Shown here one piece after another: positions 32,496 to 41,408 of a stretch of 64,000 nt of DNA. The stretch is from Bacteroidales bacterium (GTDB lineage Bacteria > Bacteroidota > Bacteroidia > Bacteroidales > P3), in contig JAFXAD010000033.1 of NCBI GenBank assembly GCA_017522065.1, forward strand, positions 19,983 to 83,982, written 5' to 3'. Below the pieces are notes generated by a model. That model saw nothing but the letters and a program-made list of their open reading frames with translations. It did no database searches and was not told the DNA's origin. The position numbers and the translations under genes were made by a program. Within the stretch, counting starts at the first letter, position 1; each line of letters starts with the position of its first letter.

Positions 32496-34691
32496 ATGAA
32501 GAAAATCCTTTCTCTGCTCCTTCTCGCAGTCATCTCTCTCAACGTTTTCGCCGACGAAGGCATGTGGATTCCTATGCTCCTCGGACGCAACGAGGCCGAT
32601 ATGCAAAAAGCCGGCATGCGTATCTCTGCCAAAGATATCTACGACATCAACAACGCCTGCCTCAAGGACGCCATCATCCTATTCAACCAGGGCTGCACTG
32701 GCGAGTACGTGAGCAGCGAAGGCCTCTTCCTCACCAACCACCACTGCGGATACAGCTACATCACCTCGCACAGCACCGTCGAACACGACTACCTCACCAA
32801 TGGCTTCTGGGCCATGAACCGCAACGACGAACTGCCCTGCCCGGGATTGACGGCCACACGACTGGTACGCATGGAGGACGTGACGTCACAAGTGATGGAA
32901 GGCATCTCTACCGAAACCTCTGAGGGTGAACGCGCTGCTATCATCGAAAACAATATCAAGAAAATAACATCCCGCGCTGTCGAAGGTACACACTATAAAG
33001 CCATCATCAAACCGTTCTATTATGGCAACCAGTATTTTATGTACGTCAACGAGGTCTTCACCGATGTGCGTCTCGTCGGCGCTCCGCCTTCCAATATCGG
33101 CAAATTCGGCGGCGATACCGACAACTGGATGTGGCCCCGTCATACGGGCGACTTCTCCATGTTCCGCGTCTATGCCGACAACGACAACAAACCAGCCAAC
33201 TACTCTAAGAACAACCGCCCCTACCGACCGCTCAAACACCTCGAAATCTCACTCGCTGGTGTTAACGAAGGCGACTTCACATTTGTCTTCGGCTACCCTG
33301 GAACCACTCAACGCTATGTCACCTCCGACGCTGTCGACCTCGCCGCAAACGTCGAAAACCCTATCCGTATCGACCTGAGAACCATACGTCTCAAACACTA
33401 TAACAACGCCATGAACCAAAGTCCCGCCCAACGACTCAAATACGCCTCCAAGGTCGCCAGCATCGCCAACGGCTGGAAAAAATGGCAGGGCGAATCTCAG
33501 GGCATCGCACGCCTAAAAGGTGTCGAGAAAAAACGCGAATACGAACAACGCTACCAGCAATGGGCCAACGACAAACCTCAGTACTACAACATCCTGCCAC
33601 AACTCCATGAGGCTTATGCCAAACTGAAACCCATCGAGGTGGAACTGACCTACTTCTCCGAAGCTGTACGCGCCAGCGACTTCATGGCTCGCGCCCAATC
33701 CTACCGCTTCCTCGCCAACGAAGACGACGACATGACCATCGTGGCCGAAGTCAACAAACTCAAAGAAGCCAACTCAAAATATTTCGCCGACTTCGACCTA
33801 CACTCGCCCGTCGACAAGGCCATCTTCACCGAGACTTTCCTCTACATGTGGAAAGCTGGTTTCGCTCCCTACCTGGCCGACGAATCGACCCCAAGCAACC
33901 TCGTCGAAGAAAAACTCAACAAAATCTACAACACCTCTATCCTCAACAACGAAAAGAAACTCCAGAAATTCCTCGACAGCTATACCGCAAAAAAAGCAAA
34001 ACAACTCAAAAACGACCCAGCTCTGCAACTATTCGACCAGGCTTACACCCTCGCCTACGACGCACAAAAGCTGGCCAACTACCGACGTGCCTACTCCGAC
34101 ATTCAACGACTCATGCGCTCCTACGTCAAGGGTATGATGGAAATGGAACCGGAGGTCAACTTCTTCCCCGACGCCAACCTCACCCTTCGCGTCGCCTACG
34201 GACATGTCGAAGGCTTCAGACCTCGCGACGGTGTCTACTACAAGCCCTACAGCTCACTCCAAGGCATCATGGAAAAAGAGAACCCCGACATCTACGACTA
34301 TGTCGTCGAACCCCGACTCAAGGAACTCTATGCCCTCAAGGACTATGGCCCCTATGGCATCTCTGAGGTCATCAACGATACCACCATCACCACCAACGGC
34401 AACGACACGCTGATAAGCGTCAAAACCCACACCAAGCACCAGATGCCGGTCGGCTTCATCGCCACGAACCACACCACGGGCGGCAACAGTGGCAGCCCGG
34501 TCCTCAACGCCGACGGACGGCTCATCGGACTCAACTTCGACCGCTGCTGGGAAGGCACCATGAGCGATCTCCTCTTCGACCCCGACTACTGCCGCAATAT
34601 CTGCCTCGATATCCGCTACTGCCTCTTCATCATCGACAAGTTCGCTGGCGCAAAACACCTCGTCGACGAAATGACTATCGTCGACAAATAA
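32496..34691 (+). CDS. dpp11: S46-family dipeptidyl-peptidase, DPP11 type
   Basis: A 731-residue periplasmic exopeptidase releasing dipeptides from peptide N-termini. Signal peptide MKKILSLLLLAVISLNVFA; mature start DEGMWIPMLLGR; catalytic histidine region LTNHHCGYSY (residues 79-88); GGDTDNWMWPRHTGDFS with the acid residue; nucleophile Ser665 in TGGNSGSPVLN. Eighteen residues after the serine is Arg683 (LNFDRCWEGTMSD), the position that is glycine in DPP7 and arginine in DPP11, so preference for Asp/Glu at P1 is predicted. Length is normal. Own promoter box; pth follows after 13 bp. Confidence 0.93.
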   Translation: MKKILSLLLLAVISLNVFADEGMWIPMLLGRNEADMQKAGMRISAKDIYDINNACLKDAIILFNQGCTGEYVSSEGLFLTNHHCGYSYITSHSTVEHDYLTNGFWAMNRNDELPCPGLTATRLVRMEDVTSQVMEGISTETSEGERAAIIENNIKKITSRAVEGTHYKAIIKPFYYGNQYFMYVNEVFTDVRLVGAPPSNIGKFGGDTDNWMWPRHTGDFSMFRVYADNDNKPANYSKNNRPYRPLKHLEISLAGVNEGDFTFVFGYPGTTQRYVTSDAVDLAANVENPIRIDLRTIRLKHYNNAMNQSPAQRLKYASKVASIANGWKKWQGESQGIARLKGVEKKREYEQRYQQWANDKPQYYNILPQLHEAYAKLKPIEVELTYFSEAVRASDFMARAQSYRFLANEDDDMTIVAEVNKLKEANSKYFADFDLHSPVDKAIFTETFLYMWKAGFAPYLADESTPSNLVEEKLNKIYNTSILNNEKKLQKFLDSYTAKKAKQLKNDPALQLFDQAYTLAYDAQKLANYRRAYSDIQRLMRSYVKGMMEMEPEVNFFPDANLTLRVAYGHVEGFRPRDGVYYKPYSSLQGIMEKENPDIYDYVVEPRLKELYALKDYGPYGISEVINDTTITTNGNDTLISVKTHTKHQMPVGFIATNHTTGGNSGSPVLNADGRLIGLNFDRCWEGTMSDLLFDPDYCRNICLDIRYCLFIIDKFAGAKHLVDEMTIVDK

Positions 34692-34704
34692 TAACCCTAT
34701 CTAT

Positions 34705-35334
34705 ATGGGACTGCTCGATTTTTTTCGAAAAAACAAAGAACCACAGAATCAAGACCTTTCTATGAAATACCTCATCGTCGGACTTGGTAACGTCGGCAAT
34801 GAATACGAGGGTACTCGGCACAACAGCGGCTTCATGGTCCTCGACCGACTGCTCAAAGCCTGCAGCACCCCCGACGAACGACCCACCTACGTCCTCGACC
34901 GACACGCCTATCGTGCAGAAGTCAAATTCAAAGGACGCACCCTCGTCCTTATTCGACCCACAACCTACATGAACCTCAGCGGAAAAGCCGTTCAGTTCTG
35001 GTTGCAGAAAGAAAAAATCGACATCGCCAACCTCCTCGTCGTCGTCGACGATATCGCCCTCCCTGTCGGCAAAATCAGAATGAAAAAGCAGGGCTCTAAC
35101 GGCGGACACAACGGCCTCGCCAACATCGAACAACTGCTCCATACTGCCAACTACTGCCGACTCCGCATCGGCGTGGGCAACAACTTCGGACAAGGCCACC
35201 AGATCGACTACGTCCTCGGACACTTCTCGGACGAGGAATTGACTGCTCTCGACCCGGCTCTCGACCACGCCGTCGACGCAATCAAGGCTTTCGTGACCCT
35301 CGGTCCCGACAGGGCAATGAACATGTTCAACTGA
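34705..35334 (+). CDS. pth: Peptidyl-tRNA hydrolase
   Basis: A 209-residue enzyme freeing tRNA from dropped-off peptidyl-tRNA. The Pth core starts at MKYLIVGLGNVGNEYEGTRH (residue 20) and shows NSGFMVLDRLL, RPTTYMNLSG, VVVDDIALPVGKIRMKKQGS and NGGHNGLANIE. A 19-residue N-terminal extension (MGLLDFFRKNKEPQNQDLS) precedes the usual start; ATG 34762 would remove it. The extension resembles an amphipathic membrane-binding helix, but this is inference. Confidence 0.94.
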   Translation: MGLLDFFRKNKEPQNQDLSMKYLIVGLGNVGNEYEGTRHNSGFMVLDRLLKACSTPDERPTYVLDRHAYRAEVKFKGRTLVLIRPTTYMNLSGKAVQFWLQKEKIDIANLLVVVDDIALPVGKIRMKKQGSNGGHNGLANIEQLLHTANYCRLRIGVGNNFGQGHQIDYVLGHFSDEELTALDPALDHAVDAIKAFVTLGPDRAMNMFN

Positions 35335-35353
35335 TGCTGAAAACAAAACTCTT

Positions 35354-36100
35354 ATGCCCCATCTGCTCCTCGACATCGGCAACACTCGCGCCAAATTCGC
35401 CCTCTCGGACAATGGCAAGCTGATCCTTTCCGATTTCGTCGACCTCAACCATAGCGACACTCTACATTCGCTCTGCGACATCTATCACCCTGATGCAGCC
35501 ATCGCGTCGGTCGTAGGCAACATGCCCGACTTCAACTCTCTTCTGCCGTCACCACTCGCCTCACACCTCCACCTGCTCTCCTGCAATTCCCGATTGCCGA
35601 TAACTATCGACTACGACACCCCGCAGTCGCTCGGCATGGACCGCGTAGCCGCATGCATCGGCGCACGCACCCTTTGCAAAGACTATGCCCTTATGGTCGT
35701 CGACGCAGGCACTTGCATCACCATCGATATCCTCGACGACTCCAACTGCTACCGCGGAGGAGCCATTCTGCCAGGGCTGAAGATGCGTCTGCGCGCACTT
35801 CACGATTTCACGGCGGCCCTGCCGCTCGTCGAACCCGACTCAGCGCAATGGGACGGCTCGCAACCAGTTCCTCTCGCCGGCAAGTCGACACGCAACTCCA
35901 TCCTCTCAGGAGTCCTAAACGCCACACTCTTTGAAATTCAATCTTTTGCACAACAATTCAACAACACATATCCCTCTCTTAAACTTTTTTTAACAGGCGG
36001 CAACGCTGATTTTTTTGCCAAACAATTATTTTTTCCGAACTTTGCAAATTCTAACCTACTGTTTTTAGGACTCGACAAAATACTGGAAATGAACTTGTAG
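35354..36100 (+). CDS. coaX: Type III pantothenate kinase
   Basis: A 248-residue kinase for the first step of CoA synthesis. ASKHA-fold motifs are LLLDIGNTRAKFAL (phosphate 1), DTPQSLGMDRVAACIGA, VVDAGTCITIDIL (phosphate 2) and RGGAILPGLKMRLRAL. Starts 19 bp after pth. The last ~130 bp are unusually T-rich and depart from the C-ending codon use of the rest of the gene; a promoter-like motif is embedded there (36013-36044). Confidence 0.94.
   Translation: MPHLLLDIGNTRAKFALSDNGKLILSDFVDLNHSDTLHSLCDIYHPDAAIASVVGNMPDFNSLLPSPLASHLHLLSCNSRLPITIDYDTPQSLGMDRVAACIGARTLCKDYALMVVDAGTCITIDILDDSNCYRGGAILPGLKMRLRALHDFTAALPLVEPDSAQWDGSQPVPLAGKSTRNSILSGVLNATLFEIQSFAQQFNNTYPSLKLFLTGGNADFFAKQLFFPNFANSNLLFLGLDKILEMNL
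36013..36044 (+). promoter_or_regulatory. Promoter-like motif inside the 3' end of coaX
   Basis: TTTTG (36013-36017), a 19-bp spacer and GAACTTTG (36037-36044, one change from TAnnTTTG at its first base) lie 99 bp before the ATG of the outer-membrane protein gene. Local codon use is relaxed, which fits a constraint other than coding. Confidence 0.35.
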
Positions 36101-36143
36101 CAACCGTTTATAACACCCGAAATACATCATACCTCATATCTCC

Positions 36144-37490
36144 ATGAAAAAGACCCGGACATACATATTGCTGATTCTTATTGCCACCGCTTGCAGCAGC
36201 ATCTCTGCTCAGAACGGCATCAACTCGCCCTTCTCGCAATACGGCATCGGATACAGCAACCTCCCATACAACATGCCGGCAGCATCCGCCCTCGGCGGTG
36301 TCGTCTACTCCCGCTCGGCATTCAATTCCATCAATCCCTTCAACCCAGCCTCTTATGCCGCCATCGGCAAAGAGACTTTCGTCTTCGACATGGGTCTTTC
36401 TATCGATATGACCACTCTCCGCGACAAAAACAACAGCCTTTTCGACGCCGATGGCGACCTCGGCTATCTTTCTATCGCTTTCCCACTCTCTAAATGGTGG
36501 AAAACATCGCTCGGCGTAATGCCCCTTTCCGATGTCAACTACCAGTCTACACAGACCTCCACCGTCAACCCTGGCGGCGAGGTCAAAACAAAATACGAAG
36601 GCAACGGCGGCGTAGCCCAGTTCTTCTGGGGACACGGATTCAACATCCTGGGCAACAACCAGCCCTCCAAGCCGCAACTCCGCGCCGGTTTCAACCTCAA
36701 CTACCTCTACGGCAGCCTGACACGTGCAGTCACCTACGACTTTACCGCCAGCGACACCACATACTTCATGGACTCACGTCGACAGAAGGACACATACATT
36801 CGAAATCTCACCTTCGACCTCGGTCTACAGTACGAACAACCTATTGCCGAAAAATACCATCTCAACGTCGGACTCAACTTCAAACCTCATCGCAGCATGA
36901 CCGTCAAAGACAATGCACTGGTCTACACCTTCGTAACCAATGCCGCCACCGAATTCATGCGCGACACCATCTTCCCCGCCAACGGATCCGACAGCGAGTT
37001 TGAAAGCCAACTCGAACAACCTTTCACAACAGGCATAGGCCTCTCCTTCCAGCGCGACAACATGTGGCTTGTGGCTCTCGACGCCACCTTCGCACCCTGG
37101 AGCGGTCTCAAGTACACCGAGTCGACCGATGTCTCCATCTTCGGACAAAGCCCCCTGCGCTACGATGCCTCGCAGCGCTACGCTCTCGGGCTCCAACTCC
37201 TCGGCGACAAGAACGCGGCATCCTACTTCCGACGCATCACCTTCTCCGTCGGCGGACATTACGAAAACGGACGCATGCAACTCCTCTCCAACGGAACCGA
37301 CTACAAACTCGACGAATGGGGTATCGCACTCGGATGCTCTCTGCCCATGCGCAAAGGCCGCTCCGTGCTCAACATCAGCGCCTCATACTCCTCTATGGGC
37401 ACCACCGACCTCCTGCGACGCGACGTCTTCTCCATCGGCATCTCCGTCGGCAGCTGTGAAAGCTGGTTCGTAAAACGAAAATTCAACTAA
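36144..37490 (+). CDS. Predicted outer-membrane beta-barrel protein
   Basis: A 448-residue exported protein with signal peptide MKKTRTYILLILIATACSSI, cleaved near ISAQ. The mature part starts NGINSPFSQYGIGYSN and alternates aromatic and polar residues with frequent GLxF/GLxY strands and conserved-looking turns (FNSINPFNPASYAA, FVFDMGLSIDM), as in FadL/OmpP1-like Bacteroidetes barrels. The position between coaX and a TPR-LptC pair is a layout I recognise from other Bacteroidales, so a role in envelope biogenesis is plausible. No specific function can be assigned. Confidence 0.75.
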   Translation: MKKTRTYILLILIATACSSISAQNGINSPFSQYGIGYSNLPYNMPAASALGGVVYSRSAFNSINPFNPASYAAIGKETFVFDMGLSIDMTTLRDKNNSLFDADGDLGYLSIAFPLSKWWKTSLGVMPLSDVNYQSTQTSTVNPGGEVKTKYEGNGGVAQFFWGHGFNILGNNQPSKPQLRAGFNLNYLYGSLTRAVTYDFTASDTTYFMDSRRQKDTYIRNLTFDLGLQYEQPIAEKYHLNVGLNFKPHRSMTVKDNALVYTFVTNAATEFMRDTIFPANGSDSEFESQLEQPFTTGIGLSFQRDNMWLVALDATFAPWSGLKYTESTDVSIFGQSPLRYDASQRYALGLQLLGDKNAASYFRRITFSVGGHYENGRMQLLSNGTDYKLDEWGIALGCSLPMRKGRSVLNISASYSSMGTTDLLRRDVFSIGISVGSCESWFVKRKFN

Positions 37491-37578
37491 CATTGCCAAA
37501 TGTGAAAAAAACATAATAACGCAATTAATACGCTACCCAAAATAACTAATAAACAAATAAACTAAAAACAACATACAG

Positions 37579-38898
37579 ATGAAAACATTCAAAATCGCAA
37601 CAATTGGACTGTTAATGACGATGTCTGTTCTCACAGCCTCCGCACAGAAATGGGGAGCCACTCCTGAAGACAGCGTCGACTGTGTGACAAACACCTTCCT
37701 CTACCGTGAGGCCTTCAAAAACAAACAGTATATAGAAGCTTACGAGCCTTGGAAACAGTGCCTTGAGAAATGCCCCGCAAACAACAAGAACCTCTACATC
37801 AGAGGCGTCACCATCCTCAAGTCGAAATTCAACGCCACCAAGGACCCCGAACAGCGCAAAGCCATCGTCGACGAACTGATGCACATGTACGACCTCCGCA
37901 TCCAGTACTTCGGCGAAGCTGCTGAAGTGACTGCTCGCAAAGCTTTCGACCTCGAACAGCTCCGCGGCAATGCAGCCCTCAAAGACTACTACCAACTCTA
38001 CGCCGAAGCTATGAATCTCGGTGCCGACGGACTCGAAGTCGCCTTCATAGAACGCTATTTCGACGCCACCATCAAGTATGTCACCTCTGGCTTTGCCGAC
38101 ACCACCCTCATTATCGACAACTACGACATCGCCAGCGACGCCATCGACAAACTCCTCGCCACAACCACCGACAGCACCAAGCGTGACGAACTCCACAAGG
38201 TCCTCATCAACATCGAAAACCACTTCTCTCCCTTCGCTTCTTGCGATGAACTGGTCAAAATCTACACCAAGAAATTCAACACCAACTCCGACGACATCAC
38301 CCTCCTGAAGAAGATCACCACCATCCTCCGCAAAAAGAAATGCATGGACACCGAACTCTTCTTCGCAGCTACCGAAAAGCTCCACGCACTCGAGCCCACT
38401 CCCTCAACCGCATACCTCATGGCCCAGATGTGCTACAACAAGGAGAAATACACCGATGCCGCCAAGTATATCAACGATGCCATCCAGGGTGCTGAAGAAA
38501 AAGACAAATACAACATGTACATCCTTCAGGGTCTCTGCTACGCCAACAGCAACAACTACTCGGCAGCTCGCAGCTCCTACAACCGCGCAGCCGATATGGA
38601 ACCCACCAAAGGTGAACCCTACAGACTCATATCCCAGCTCTACGCTAAGGGCGCACGCGCCATCAGCGACAACCTCGGCGGACGCTCCGCCTACTGGGCA
38701 GCTGTCGATGCAGCTCGCAAGGCCATCAGCGTCGACGACTCACCCGAAAATGTCGAAGCAGCTCAGCGACTCATCAACTCCTACTCTGGCCACTTCCCGA
38801 AACAGGACGATGCTTTCATGCTCGACCTCATCGACGGCAACAGCTACACCGTACCCGGCTGGATTGGCGTAACCACAACCGTAAGAACCAGAAAATAG
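37579..38898 (+). CDS. Exported tetratricopeptide repeat protein
   Basis: A 439-residue protein with signal peptide MKTFKIATIGLLMTMSVLTASA and TPR units (AYEPWKQCLEKCPANNKNLY, TAYLMAQMCYNKEKYTDAAK, YILQGLCYANSNNYSAARSS, AARKAISVDDSPENVEAAQR). Probably periplasmic and scaffolding. Lies between the outer-membrane barrel gene and lptC, suggesting a shared envelope role. A 14-bp hairpin begins about 55 bp after its stop. Confidence 0.85.
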   Translation: MKTFKIATIGLLMTMSVLTASAQKWGATPEDSVDCVTNTFLYREAFKNKQYIEAYEPWKQCLEKCPANNKNLYIRGVTILKSKFNATKDPEQRKAIVDELMHMYDLRIQYFGEAAEVTARKAFDLEQLRGNAALKDYYQLYAEAMNLGADGLEVAFIERYFDATIKYVTSGFADTTLIIDNYDIASDAIDKLLATTTDSTKRDELHKVLINIENHFSPFASCDELVKIYTKKFNTNSDDITLLKKITTILRKKKCMDTELFFAATEKLHALEPTPSTAYLMAQMCYNKEKYTDAAKYINDAIQGAEEKDKYNMYILQGLCYANSNNYSAARSSYNRAADMEPTKGEPYRLISQLYAKGARAISDNLGGRSAYWAAVDAARKAISVDDSPENVEAAQRLINSYSGHFPKQDDAFMLDLIDGNSYTVPGWIGVTTTVRTRK

Positions 38899-38932
38899 AA
38901 AAGAATTGACACCCCACTTTAAATCTCAATTC

Positions 38933-39505
38933 TTGAATCGCAACCAACTATATAAAGCATCTGCCGGCTCCATGCCGGCAGTGCTTTTCATTGCACTTGC
39001 CTGCCTTCTCCTCGCCGCCTGCCGCAACGACATGGACAAGATTCTTTTCTTCGACCGAAAGGACCTCCCCGTTCAGTCGCTCGAGAACGTGCGCGCACTC
39101 CGCAGTTCCAAAGGCAAAGTGCAGATGCTCGTCACCGCACCGTCGGCACAGATGTACGACAAACCCGAACGCAAAAGCATCTATCCTGAAGGATTCAACA
39201 TGGCCATACTTGAAGGCAGCGACAACCGCGTAGCCAACATCTCGGCCGACTATGCCGTCTCCTACGACGAAAAGAAAATCATCGAAGCACGACGCAACGT
39301 TGTCGTCATCGACTACCGCACAGGCGACACCTCCTATCTCGAAAGCCTCGTCTGGAACTCCGCCGAACACCGCATCTTCTCGACCGACCCCGTCCGCTCC
39401 GTCAACGGACAGCGCATAACCTACGGCGACGGATTCGAAAGCGACGACGAATTCACAACACCGCAAATCCTGCACCAACGCGGCACAATGACCATCGACG
39501 AATAA
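38933..39505 (+). CDS. lptC: LPS export periplasmic protein LptC, lipoprotein form
   Basis: A 190-residue protein with a lipobox (ALACLLLAAC) and a LptC/OstA-like beta-fold: LRSSKGKVQMLVTAPSAQMY, NMAILEGSDNRVANISADYA, YRTGDTSYLESLVWNSAEH and VNGQRITYGDGFESD. LptC links the inner-membrane LptBFG pump to LptA. The start is uncertain. TTG 38933 gives a basic n-region before the hydrophobic stretch (MNRNQLYKAS); ATG 38972 removes all basic residues and lies in a hairpin loop; TTG 38906 is also open. A helix-hairpin-helix protein gene follows by 3 bp. Confidence 0.85.
   Translation: MNRNQLYKASAGSMPAVLFIALACLLLAACRNDMDKILFFDRKDLPVQSLENVRALRSSKGKVQMLVTAPSAQMYDKPERKSIYPEGFNMAILEGSDNRVANISADYAVSYDEKKIIEARRNVVVIDYRTGDTSYLESLVWNSAEHRIFSTDPVRSVNGQRITYGDGFESDDEFTTPQILHQRGTMTIDE
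38954..38987 (+). other. Long hairpin enclosing a potential lptC start codon
   Basis: AAAGCA-t-CTGCCGGC pairs with GCCGGCAG-TGCTTT around the loop TCCAT. This gives 14 base pairs with one bulged base, and TTC follows the T-rich end. The ATG at 38972 spans the loop and first stem base. It could be a weak terminator after the TPR gene, or a structure that masks the lptC start. Confidence 0.65.
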
Positions 39506-39508
39506 ACT

Positions 39509-40240
39509 ATGCACCTCCCCACTCGCGGACAATTACGCGCCATCTTGCTGCTGGCCATCATCATCGCCGCAGCCACTGTCGCTGCTCTGCTCATTCCTCA
39601 ACGGACAGGACAACAACCTGATGACGACAATACACGCCTTGCAGCCCTTGTCGCCGATTACACCGATTCCATGACGCCAACCCCACAGGCCAACCGACAA
39701 GCAGGCAATTACCACCCGACGAAAACAAAAAGGACCCATCGGCCCGACAGCACCAAGCGCTACAAAATCCACCACCCGGAACAATCCGCTCCGCACAACC
39801 CGCACCATTTCACGCCTCACGCCGACCGCAAGCGCAACTATCCTGTTATCGAACTCAACTCCGCCGACACAATCGAACTGCAGCTGTTACGTTCCGTCGG
39901 TCCCACCTTTGCACAACGCATAGCACGCTACCGGGATCGTCTCGGTGGCTTCGTCCGTAGCGATCAGCTCTTCGAAGTCTACGGCATGACCGCTGACCGC
40001 TTCAACCAATTCGCCAGCCAGCTCAGCATCGACACATCCAAAGTCCATAAAATCAATATCAACAGCGCCACCGTCGACCAACTGCGAAAACACCCCTACC
40101 TCGACTACTACCAAGCCAAAAGCATAGTCCTGGCTCGCCAACGCGGTGTCCGGTTCAACACCATGTCCGACCTACTCCTCGTCAACACCATTGATAGTGT
40201 TACAATTACAAAATTACAAGGATACATACAATTTAATTGA
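39509..40240 (+). CDS. Membrane-anchored helix-hairpin-helix protein, ComEA-like
   Basis: A 243-residue protein with one N-terminal membrane helix (AILLLAIIIAAATVAALLI), a polar linker of about 75 residues, and two helix-hairpin-helix units: IELNSADTIELQLLRSVGPT with FAQRIARYRDRLGGF, and ININSATVDQLRKHPYLDYY with QAKSIVLARQRGVRF. This resembles ComEA-type DNA-binding repeats held outside the inner membrane. DNA uptake is one known role of the family, but no other com gene is near. Linked to lptC by a 3-bp gap. Confidence 0.82.
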   Translation: MHLPTRGQLRAILLLAIIIAAATVAALLIPQRTGQQPDDDNTRLAALVADYTDSMTPTPQANRQAGNYHPTKTKRTHRPDSTKRYKIHHPEQSAPHNPHHFTPHADRKRNYPVIELNSADTIELQLLRSVGPTFAQRIARYRDRLGGFVRSDQLFEVYGMTADRFNQFASQLSIDTSKVHKININSATVDQLRKHPYLDYYQAKSIVLARQRGVRFNTMSDLLLVNTIDSVTITKLQGYIQFN

Positions 40241-40297
40241 CATTACATCGTTAAAATAAAAAATAAGGATACCGAAATACAATAATAACAATAATCC

Positions 40298-40369
40298 CGT
40301 AATAACGTAATCCCGTAATAACGAAACAACGAAACAACGAAACACCGTAATAACGAAATCCTGTAATAC
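40298..40369 (+). repeat. 8-bp tandem repeat array before lpxD, 9 units
   Basis: Nine consecutive octamers: CGTAATAA, CGTAATCC, CGTAATAA, CGAAACAA, CGAAACAA, CGAAACAC, CGTAATAA, CGAAATCC, TGTAATAC. The array ends 4 bp before the lpxD ATG and so occupies the place of a ribosome binding site. Related arrays are at 61635-61694 and 63934-63965. Confidence 0.9.
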
Positions 40370-40373
40370 CAAA

Positions 40374-41408
40374 ATGAAATTCACCACATCCCAGATAGCC
40401 GCCCTCCTTGGCGGAACAGTCCAAGGCAACGCCGACGCCGAAGTCTCAACCCTTTGCAAAATCGAAGAAGGCACACCGGGAGGACTCTCCTTCCTCGCCA
40501 ACACAAAATACACCAACTATATCTACGACACCAAAGCCACTGCCGTCATCGTCAGCAAAAACTTTGAACCCGAGCACCCTGTCGCAGCAACACTCATCCG
40601 CGTCGACGACCCCTACCTTGCTTTCGCCACTCTGCTCAAGAAATACAACGAGATGCAACTCGACAAGAAGGGCATCCACCCCCTCGCCTTCGTTTCGCCT
40701 ACAGCCACCGTCGGCGACGACTGCTACATCGGACCCTTCGCCTATGTCGGCGAGCACACCACTATCGGCAATGGTACCAAAATCTACCCCCAAACCTACG
40801 TGGGCGACAACTGCCAGATAGGCAGCTCCACCACCCTCTTTGCGGGCGTCAGAGTATATCATAACATCGTCATCGGCAACCGCTGCATCCTCCATTCTGG
40901 TGTCGTCATCGGAGCCGACGGCTTCGGCTTCGCCCCGACAGCCGATGGCAACTATCAGAAAATCGACCAGATAGGCAATGTCGTCATCGATGACGATGTA
41001 GAAATCGGTGCCAATACGACCGTCGACCGTGCCACCCTCGGCTCGACACGTATCCATAGCGGCGTCAAACTCGACAACCTGTGCCAGATAGCACACAACG
41101 TCGTCGTCGGACAGAACACCGTCATGGCTTCACAGAGCGGCATCGCAGGCAGCGGAAAGGTCGGAAGCCATTGCATCATCGCCGGACAAGTAGGCATCGT
41201 CGGACATATCGAAATAGGCAACAACGTTACCGTAGCCGCTCAATCCGGTGTCACTCGCAATTTCCCCGACAACGTCACCATCCTTGGCTCTCCCGCTACC
41301 GATGCCATAAAACAACGCAAGACCTACATCTACGAGCGCAATCTCGAGCAGCTCTATAAACGTGTCGACGAATTGGAGAAGAAACTAAAGGACCTCCCGA
41401 CGAAGTGA
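40374..41408 (+). CDS. lpxD: UDP-3-O-acylglucosamine N-acyltransferase LpxD
   Basis: A 344-residue enzyme adding the N-linked acyl chain in lipid A synthesis. N-terminal uridine-binding domain ([40 protein letters not shown]) followed by the left-handed hexapeptide helix ([50 protein letters not shown]) with the catalytic histidine region and a C-terminal coiled helix ([16 protein letters not shown]). Normal length. LpxD is not in its classical cluster with lpxA here; instead it overlaps by 4 bp a SGNH-SGNH-MBOAT unit. Confidence 0.95.
   Translation: MKFTTSQIAALLGGTVQGNADAEVSTLCKIEEGTPGGLSFLANTKYTNYIYDTKATAVIVSKNFEPEHPVAATLIRVDDPYLAFATLLKKYNEMQLDKKGIHPLAFVSPTATVGDDCYIGPFAYVGEHTTIGNGTKIYPQTYVGDNCQIGSSTTLFAGVRVYHNIVIGNRCILHSGVVIGADGFGFAPTADGNYQKIDQIGNVVIDDDVEIGANTTVDRATLGSTRIHSGVKLDNLCQIAHNVVVGQNTVMASQSGIAGSGKVGSHCIIAGQVGIVGHIEIGNNVTVAAQSGVTRNFPDNVTILGSPATDAIKQRKTYIYERNLEQLYKRVDELEKKLKDLPTK

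Noticed and set aside
40298-40369. Possible CRISPR or iteron origin
   Set aside because: Octamers are contiguous without spacers, related arrays occur elsewhere, and no replication initiator gene or DnaA boxes were seen nearby.
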